From a virus: 64,000 nucleotides of DNA. The stretch spans positions 55,377 through 119,376 of the IMG/VR virus record IMGVR_UViG_3300042446_000849; one strand, 5' to 3'. Below the pieces are notes generated by a model, which was given only the letters and a program-made list of their open reading frames with translations, was not told the origin of the DNA and made no database searches. Below are positions 59,636 through 64,000 of the stretch, one piece after another; within the stretch, counting starts at the first letter, position 1, and each line of letters opens with the position of its first letter. The translations under genes were made by a program, and so were the position numbers.

Positions 59636-60079
59636 TTATGAAATTGTGTCTTCAAATAATGGAAATGTGGTTACTTTGAATCTTTTTGGTAATTCTTCGA
59701 ATAATCCATATTCTTCACTGGTCCCATCCAAAATAATTGAAGGTAAGCCTTCAAGATCACCTACCCAGACAATACTTAGGGTGCAGTAATCGGTTTTCTT
59801 GCTAAATGAGTTGGATGTATAGCGATCTTCGTAAAATCCGATTGGATAAAGTTCGCCTTTGAAATCTATACCGATTTCTTCTTTGATTTTTCGCCTGGCA
59901 GCATCGATTGCTCGCTCACCTTTGTGAATTCTGCCACCAATAGGCCAGAAAACCCCTTTGCAGGGTTCCTCGGTTCTTTTAATTAACAATAATTTGTCAT
60001 TATAACGTAAACAAACATCAACGCACAAATTTACAGTATTTTTAATTATCTCTTTATATTGTTTTTCAGGAATAAACAT
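59636..60079 (-). CDS. Nudix hydrolase, GDP-mannose mannosyl hydrolase-like
   Basis: A 147-residue Nudix protein. The box runs GRIHKGERAIDAARRKIKEE (about 48-67) and ends EIG; the usual RE pair is RK. The N-terminus FIPEKQYKEIIKNTVNLCVD and KLLLIKRTEEPCKGVFWPIG recalls E. coli GDP-mannose mannosyl hydrolase, which also has a variant box. With the phosphomannomutase nearby, GDP-mannose or a related sugar is the likely substrate. Confidence 0.75.
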   Translation of the reverse strand: MFIPEKQYKEIIKNTVNLCVDVCLRYNDKLLLIKRTEEPCKGVFWPIGGRIHKGERAIDAARRKIKEEIGIDFKGELYPIGFYEDRYTSNSFSKKTDYCTLSIVWVGDLEGLPSIILDGTSEEYGLFEELPKRFKVTTFPLFEDTIS

Positions 60080-60097
60080 TATTTCTTTTCATAATAA

Positions 60098-60289
60098 TCA
60101 CACTTCAATATCTATGTACCTACCAAGTTTCAAATCAACACTACGTTTTGGGTCAATTTTTTCTATTCTTTGCTTTTCTATTGCTTTGCGATCAGTTTCA
60201 ATTCTAGTTTGTCTAGAAGTTTCTTGCATGCGTAGAATATTTGCCTGATGTGCGGCATAGTAATCTAATGATACTTTTGAAATCTTCAT
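60098..60289 (-). CDS. Small charged hypothetical protein
   Basis: A 63-residue, highly charged helical protein (QTRIETDRKAIEKQRIEKI). No family recognised. It starts 4 nt after the stop of the next small gene upstream. Confidence 0.5.
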   Translation of the reverse strand: MKISKVSLDYYAAHQANILRMQETSRQTRIETDRKAIEKQRIEKIDPKRSVDLKLGRYIDIEV

Positions 60290-60293
60290 ATTG

Positions 60294-60539
60294 TTATTTA
60301 TTATCTAAAAAATGTTGTTTAATTTCTGCTATGCAATCTACACGAAACGCATTTTCAATTTGATCTCGATAATCTTTATATCCAGGAGATAAATTTTCAA
60401 TTACAGTAATACATTCGTTAATAAGCATATCTGCGAATCTTTCGGGATCTATTAAAAGAACCGATTGCATTTGTCCATCAACTAAAATTGTTTTATACTG
60501 CTTGGACAATTCGGCAAATTGCTTAATTTTTTCATTCAT
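60294..60539 (-). CDS. Small phage protein of the MNEKI type
   Basis: An 81-residue protein from the ATG at 60539 (MNEKIKQFAELSKQYKTILV). FADMLINECITVIENLSP belongs to a family of short helical proteins repeated in this part of T4-like genomes; relatives here start at 60932, 61984 and 62219. Function unknown. It overlaps the membrane peptide upstream by 4 nt (ATGA). Confidence 0.65.
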   Translation of the reverse strand: MNEKIKQFAELSKQYKTILVDGQMQSVLLIDPERFADMLINECITVIENLSPGYKDYRDQIENAFRVDCIAEIKQHFLDNK

Positions 60540-60673
60540 AATAAGTAACTCCAAAGTCTAAGTATCCAGTATATAAACCAATATACAATAACAAGCAGTA
60601 CCAGGCCCCAAAAGGTTAACACTGCTGTCATGAACGCAGTTCCCAATAGTTTTATAATAAGGTCAAATATCAC
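60536..60673 (-). CDS. 45-residue membrane peptide, GTG start
   Basis: The frame runs from GTG at 60673 to a TGA overlapping the next ATG by 4 nt. It encodes IFDLIIKLLGTAF, then LTFWGLVLLVIVYWFIYWIL and a basic RLWSYLL end: one or two membrane spans rich in Trp, Tyr and Leu. Too short for most gene callers. A small inner-membrane role (for example superinfection or lysis timing) is only a guess. Confidence 0.65.
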   Translation of the reverse strand: MIFDLIIKLLGTAFMTAVLTFWGLVLLVIVYWFIYWILRLWSYLL

Positions 60674-60680
60674 TGTTAAC

Positions 60681-60932
60681 TTACTCTTTAACTCCAAAAT
60701 GTTCTTGATATTTATTTAGCAATCTTTCAAATGCATTAAATGAAAGTTCTTGTTTATTAATTTCAATGCATTCTTTCACGATCAACTCGCCAAATTTTTC
60801 AATAGCTTCTTTATCATAAGAATCCATCTGATCCCAGCAACCGCTAGCTGTTAGACCAGACTTATACATCAAATCGTCAATTTTAGAATCCATATAATTT
60901 CCTGCGGTAGTAAATTTTAAATCGTTCATCAT
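60681..60932 (-). CDS. Small phage protein of the helical repeat family
   Basis: An 83-residue protein (KFTTAGNYMDSKIDDLMYKS), with DKEAIEKFGELIVKECIEIN resembling the (F)AxLIxxEC core of its neighbours. It abuts the gene upstream. Function unknown. Confidence 0.65.
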   Translation of the reverse strand: MMNDLKFTTAGNYMDSKIDDLMYKSGLTASGCWDQMDSYDKEAIEKFGELIVKECIEINKQELSFNAFERLLNKYQEHFGVKE

Positions 60933-61163
60933 TTAACCACCAAAATTTTTAATAATTAGATTGAGGGCATTGATAGCGGCGCCATTACCAACAACATCCT
61001 CGGGATGAAGCCAGTATCCTGTGGGATTATCATCAGTACGAGGATTCTTACGCCATTCGGTCAATTCTTTTTTTAGATAGTTTCGATGTTCTTTTAAATT
61101 TAGTAAAGTAATGCGATCGGCTGCTTCGCCGTCTAATGTAATAGGTCCAAATCTTTTATTCAT
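60933..61163 (-). CDS. Small conserved phage protein
   Basis: A 76-residue protein from the ATG at 61163 (MNKRFGPITLDGEAADRITL). It contains LKEHRNYLKKELTEWRKNPR and WLHPEDVVGNGAAINALNLI, a recurrent T4-like small protein. It ends 1 nt before the next gene. Function unknown. Confidence 0.65.
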   Translation of the reverse strand: MNKRFGPITLDGEAADRITLLNLKEHRNYLKKELTEWRKNPRTDDNPTGYWLHPEDVVGNGAAINALNLIIKNFGG

Positions 61164-61164
61164 A

Positions 61165-61386
61165 TTATTTCCAAGCGTTATATAATCCAATTAAACAAGT
61201 AACGATTGCTACAATATTTACCGTCATCTGAGGCTTATTCATTACTCGTATAGTCCATGTCAAGAACATAACGGTACCTAATGTAAATGCAACAATATTA
61301 TATGGATAAGCATCTGGCCCAACGGCATTGCAAACGTGTCCAATGATGATGAATACTGCGCCAACCCATTGAATGATGTTATTCAT
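61165..61386 (-). CDS. Small integral membrane protein
   Basis: A 73-residue protein with three hydrophobic stretches (IIQWVGAVFIIIGHVCNAV; YNIVAFTLGTVMFLTWTI; TVNIVAIVTCLIGLYNAW). No family recognised. Its start shares one base with the end of the gene upstream. Confidence 0.65.
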   Translation of the reverse strand: MNNIIQWVGAVFIIIGHVCNAVGPDAYPYNIVAFTLGTVMFLTWTIRVMNKPQMTVNIVAIVTCLIGLYNAWK

Positions 61387-61787
61387 TATTCGACTCCGTA
61401 TTCTTTCTTAATATCGGCAGAACCACACCAGCCGGACTTATTATAGGCAATACGAGCACAATCGGCGGCAACCAAACGGGCAAAGTTCTTATTAAACAGA
61501 TCACCCCAATACTCTTCGGACTTTTCGTATTCGTAATCGGTAAAGGTCTCTGCGATATCAGCAAGCTTTTTAATCCGACTCTCACTATCCCCATCTCCGG
61601 TTTTTCCAACGCCAGTTTTGCTACTCTCCGAATCCACACCTTCACGACCAGCGTCGAAAGCGGCTATGAGCCATAACACCATGTCATTACGGGGCGCACC
61701 TTGATCTAAGACCTCAAAGAATCGTTCCGATCGAAGGGAGAAAGACTCAAGTTCGTCGAACCAGTCTTCAAAGATATCGTATGTCAT
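61386..61787 (-). CDS. Unknown acidic phage protein
   Basis: A 133-residue protein (MTYDIFEDWFDELESFSLRS), acidic, with FNKNFARLVAADCARIAYNK near the end, echoing the helical family around it but longer. No function recognised. It overlaps the small gene upstream by 4 nt. Confidence 0.6.
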   Translation of the reverse strand: MTYDIFEDWFDELESFSLRSERFFEVLDQGAPRNDMVLWLIAAFDAGREGVDSESSKTGVGKTGDGDSESRIKKLADIAETFTDYEYEKSEEYWGDLFNKNFARLVAADCARIAYNKSGWCGSADIKKEYGVE

Positions 61788-61984
61788 AGATATTCCGCAG
61801 CGTCATCAAAGCCATTATCAATTAGAGTTTGCTTATGTTCCGCGGTTAACAGTTTCACAAAATCCCAGATCTCTCTGTCATAGTCGTTAGACCAATCGAC
61901 TCGGCCAGGACCAGGTCCCCAGGGTTCGTTTTGCCAGAACACAAAGCCAGCTTCTTTAAGTAATTCAAGAATACGATTATTCAT
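61784..61984 (-). CDS. Small phage protein of the MNNRI type
   Basis: A 66-residue protein from the ATG at 61984 (MNNRILELLKEAGFVFWQNE) with WGPGPGRVDWSNDYDREI; a typical T4-like short protein related to the 81-residue one at 60.3 kb. Function unknown. It overlaps the upstream stop by 8 nt. Confidence 0.65.
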   Translation of the reverse strand: MNNRILELLKEAGFVFWQNEPWGPGPGRVDWSNDYDREIWDFVKLLTAEHKQTLIDNGFDDAAEYL

Positions 61985-62219
61985 TATCATCTTTAATCTC
62001 CGGAAAGTTATATCGCTGCCAATCAGACTTGATACCATACATCTCTCGGATCTTCTTCACAGTAAGATTAGCGGGATACATGGGTTCAAGAGAACGCATT
62101 AAGTCACAAGCGTCATCTATCAGTAGCTCAGCAAAGCGCTGAAAGTTATCCCCAAGCATGAGTATTTCCCTATCAGTGAACTCTGCCTCTTTTACGTATT
62201 TTAGTACTCGTTCATTCAT
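61977..62219 (-). CDS. Small phage protein of the MNERV type
   Basis: An 80-residue protein (MNERVLKYVKEAEFTDREIL), with FQRFAELLIDDACDLMRSLE and a C-terminal VKKIREMYGI. It belongs to the same small-protein family as its neighbours. A near-consensus promoter lies 45-73 nt upstream. Confidence 0.65.
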   Translation of the reverse strand: MNERVLKYVKEAEFTDREILMLGDNFQRFAELLIDDACDLMRSLEPMYPANLTVKKIREMYGIKSDWQRYNFPEIKDDNE

Positions 62220-62605
62220 GTAGTCTGTCCTTGTAATCTGATATATGCTGATATCGTGTAGTCATTATAATTGATTTTCCAATAAGTGTAAAGTCTCAAT
62301 TTGTCCATTGCTTTATCAATACGCTCTGTAATCTCTGAAACGGGTAAATTGTTATCTACTGTAAAAGGAATACGCCATTCTTGCTCTGTCACCTCATCGA
62401 ACGTATTCGGGTCTACTCGCTTAATATTTTGTTTATGCACTCTCTTATTGTAGTATATCTTATTGAGGACTAGGAGTGTAGTATTGACATAGCCGTTTAG
62501 GGTGTCTGCAGGGCCATTTGCCCGTGTAGAGATAGTAGATGGAAAGTCGGGCATATCGGAGAAAAATGAGTCTTTGAGTTGTGAGTGTGGGATAATGGAA
62601 GTCAT
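62216..62605 (-). CDS. Hypothetical protein
   Basis: A 129-residue protein (MTSIIPHSQLKDSFFSDMPD) with LNKIYYNKRVHKQNIKRVDP and a beta-rich C-terminus (LRLYTYWKINYNDYTISAYI). No family recognised. The 185-nt stretch upstream (62606-62790) has no gene I can support; it holds a short TATGCT/AGCATA inverted repeat at about 62743-62759. Confidence 0.6.
   Translation of the reverse strand: MTSIIPHSQLKDSFFSDMPDFPSTISTRANGPADTLNGYVNTTLLVLNKIYYNKRVHKQNIKRVDPNTFDEVTEQEWRIPFTVDNNLPVSEITERIDKAMDKLRLYTYWKINYNDYTISAYIRLQGQTT
62264..62292 (-). promoter_or_regulatory. Near-consensus sigma-70 promoter
   Basis: TTTACA (62292-62287), 17-nt spacer, TATAAT (62269-62264), 11 of 12 consensus bases, within the 129-residue gene and upstream of the gene starting at 62219. 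Confidence 0.6.
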
Positions 62606-62790
62606 AGTAGAATGGTATATAGAATGTTTTTGTAGCGCAAAATTTTCTGGGGGATTTTTTCTGGAGAATTTCTTTGAGGAATACTGTGTAGGAAATTGTG
62701 TAGACAGAAAGGGTTTGGATTGATAATATTAGACGGTCGCTATATGCTATATAAGCATACGCTGATTCTTGCTGTGCTAATTAGGGGGGT

Positions 62791-62952
62791 CTATCTGTCG
62801 GGGCTATTCACCTTGTCTAGGTCATCGGCGATTATGGTTGCTATTCTAGCGCCAGCAGCATCTAGGGCCTTATACGCTATTAAGAAGGACTCTCGACCGG
62901 ATGCCGTAAAGGCCACCCAGCCTAGCACGAAGCCTATAAGCATATTAGACAT
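62791..62952 (-). CDS. 53-residue membrane peptide coupled to the AAA ATPase
   Basis: ATG at 62952 overlaps the ATPase stop as TAATG. It encodes MSNMLIGFVLGWVAFTASGR and a helical remainder ending DDLDKVNSPDR, then TAG. One N-terminal membrane helix. No family recognised. Stop-start coupling strongly suggests it is translated. Confidence 0.7.
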   Translation of the reverse strand: MSNMLIGFVLGWVAFTASGRESFLIAYKALDAAGARIATIIADDLDKVNSPDR

Positions 62953-63854
62953 TATGCACCCTGTGTGAGCACATACTTAGCGAGCTGTTTCCAATCGCCA
63001 CCCTCTGCTCTGATCTTTGTGGTTGCTATGAGTGATCGCAAGCTAAGGTTGCTGACCTTGTTCATGTTCTCTCTGATGAACGCAATCGCATCTTTCTTTA
63101 ACTGCATGTGATAGTCGCTGAGGAACTCGGGGTCTGCTACGAGTGTTTCCATGCGCTCGACCTTCTGCTCTTGCGTCATGCTCAAGTCTACGCACATAGC
63201 CCTGCTCTTGACTGCTTGGTCTACACGATCAAGATCCATATTGCTGATGAACACGATTGTGCCTGTGAATTTGAATGTCTTTGGCAGATCGTCATCTTTG
63301 AAGTCTGCGTTCCAGGAGATCCAACGATCACCGTATGAGTCTAATGCACCCTTGAGCAAATTCAACGCTACGGGGTCTTTCAACACGCTATCGCAGTCGT
63401 CGAATACTAAGACTTGACCGTTACCCTCGAACAGCGTTCTGTAGAGACCTTTTGCTGTAGAGAAGCCTTTGATTAAGCGAAATGCTTTCGGGGTGTTGAT
63501 TCTGGCACCGATCTCGAACTGACCCAAGTCAGTGGTGTCTTGCATGCCGTGACTCTTAAGAGCTTTCAACACTGTGTGCGTCTTACCCAGACCGCCTTGG
63601 CCTGTGATAATTGCACTTGCGATCGTCTTCTTAGCCACCATGTTGACCATTTGCTCTACGAATGCGAAGCGCTCGTTGATACCAAATTCGGAAGCCTTGG
63701 GAGTGACATCGTTGCTTTGTGAGCCGATTACGAAACCCATCTTTGCAATGGTCTCTTTGACATAACCTTCATGCTTTGAACGAGCCACCATCTTACCGTC
63801 TACGAAACCTTCGAAACGGGCCTTTTGCTTGTTGAACTTTACGATCGCTTCCAT
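62952..63854 (-). CDS. AAA-type ATPase
   Basis: A 300-residue ATPase from the ATG at 63854 (MEAIVKFNKQKARFEG), with AAAGGA eight bases upstream; an ATG at 63878 is less likely. Walker A ITGQGGLGKTHTVL, Walker B VLVFDDCDSVL and sensor-1 FTGTIVFISNMDLDR are clear. The N-terminal domain is small. G+C is higher than in most of the window. The role is unknown; phage relatives are annotated simply as ATPase. Confidence 0.85.
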   Translation of the reverse strand: MEAIVKFNKQKARFEGFVDGKMVARSKHEGYVKETIAKMGFVIGSQSNDVTPKASEFGINERFAFVEQMVNMVAKKTIASAIITGQGGLGKTHTVLKALKSHGMQDTTDLGQFEIGARINTPKAFRLIKGFSTAKGLYRTLFEGNGQVLVFDDCDSVLKDPVALNLLKGALDSYGDRWISWNADFKDDDLPKTFKFTGTIVFISNMDLDRVDQAVKSRAMCVDLSMTQEQKVERMETLVADPEFLSDYHMQLKKDAIAFIRENMNKVSNLSLRSLIATTKIRAEGGDWKQLAKYVLTQGA

Positions 63855-63884
63855 TTTGTTTCCTTTTTGCTGTATCATGTCTAT

Positions 63885-63913
63885 ATTATAACACCTTTTA
63901 GTACCCTTGTCAA
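63885..63913 (-). promoter_or_regulatory. Consensus sigma-70 promoter of the ATPase gene
   Basis: TTGACA (63913-63908), 17-nt spacer ending in AGGTGT, TATAAT (63890-63885). Both boxes exact, extended -10 TG present; about 30 nt from the start codon. Confidence 0.85.
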
Positions 63914-63925
63914 ATAACGGGTTAC

Positions 63926-64000
63926 TTAGGGTTTCATTGTGTAGAAGTAATAAAAGAAGGGGCCAAATGCAATCGATACAAATAGCGCGGCTTGTGCTAG
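63926..64000 (-). CDS. C-terminal end of a membrane protein, cut by the right edge
   Basis: The minus-strand frame ends with ALFVSIAFGPFFYYFYTMKP and TAA at 63926; 24 residues are visible. The hydrophobic aromatic tail suggests a small membrane protein. Too short to identify. Confidence 0.4.
   Translation of the reverse strand, partial: LAQAALFVSIAFGPFFYYFYTMKP

Noticed and set aside
61379-61645. 88-codon minus-strand frame
   Set aside because: It is out of frame with the 133-residue gene that fits the overlapping operon; composition is not protein-like.
62696-62968. 90-codon plus-strand frame
   Set aside because: It is antisense to the coupled 53-residue membrane peptide and the end of the ATPase gene and has no ribosome site.

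Overview
This window is part of a T4-like myovirus genome. It is AT-rich, roughly one third G+C by eye, with tightly packed, often overlapping genes that lie almost all on the minus strand. The first 37 kb is virion structure. From low to high coordinates on the minus strand it holds tail sheath gp18 (cut by the left edge), terminase gp17 and gp16, neck and tail-completion proteins gp15, gp14 and gp13, a fibre and adhesin block (5.7-13.1 kb) with a 1097-residue collagen-like fibre, and the baseplate block (13.1-33.2 kb): two large structural proteins, gp8, a subtilisin-type protease fused to Calx-beta domains, a gp7-like wedge protein, gp6, gp25, hub/needle gp5, gp27, gp53 and gp48. A plus-strand island (33.25-37.43 kb) carries gp4, a gp2-like protein, a gp54-like tube protein, gp26, a gp51-like frame and a probable tape measure. 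It ends at a hairpin between convergent genes.

From 37.5 kb the genes are for replication, late transcription, metabolism and lysis: gp32, helicase loader gp59, late-transcription factor gp33, a DNA ligase, a DsbA-like protein, a T4 RNase H-type 5' nuclease, PhoH, a RecB/Cas4-type exonuclease, a MazG-like NTP pyrophosphatase, a GH19 endolysin and a holin. Auxiliary metabolic genes are prominent. A heme oxygenase and a ferredoxin-dependent bilin reductase sit side by side. There are two 2-oxoglutarate/Fe(II) oxygenases. A sugar set is spread over 45.5-60 kb: an ArnA-like decarboxylase/SDR, a Rossmann oxidoreductase, a sugar C-methyltransferase, cupins, a cytidylyltransferase-cupin fusion, a glycosyltransferase, a phosphomannomutase and a GDP-mannose-type Nudix hydrolase. 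The right end (60-64 kb) is a run of very small genes followed by an AAA ATPase; G+C rises from about 61.4 kb.

The most unusual features are these. (1) At 41.55-41.92 kb there is a circularly permuted (two-piece) tmRNA gene with a G3:U pair in the acceptor stem, an encoded CCA, a tag ORF for ANDEQFALAA and a terminator. (2) Two probable programmed -1 frameshift sites: one at the gp26/gp51 junction, and a dnaX-like cassette (GGGAG, 10 nt, A AAA AAG, 5 nt, 10-bp hairpin) that would extend a conserved 163-residue protein by 51 residues through a frame with no usual start codon. (3) The virion-locus subtilase. (4) The phage bilin pathway. (5) Two promoter classes: exact TTGACA-N17-TATAAT promoters in the non-structural half, and TATAAATA-type late promoters in front of structural genes.

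The host is not stated. The strong sigma-70 consensus promoters and a tag ending ANDEQFALAA look proteobacterial. As I recall the families, beta- and gamma-proteobacterial tags are closer to this than alphaproteobacterial or cyanobacterial ones. A (perhaps freshwater) beta- or gammaproteobacterium is my inference, not something shown. I saw no integrase, insertion sequence, CRISPR array or tRNA gene.
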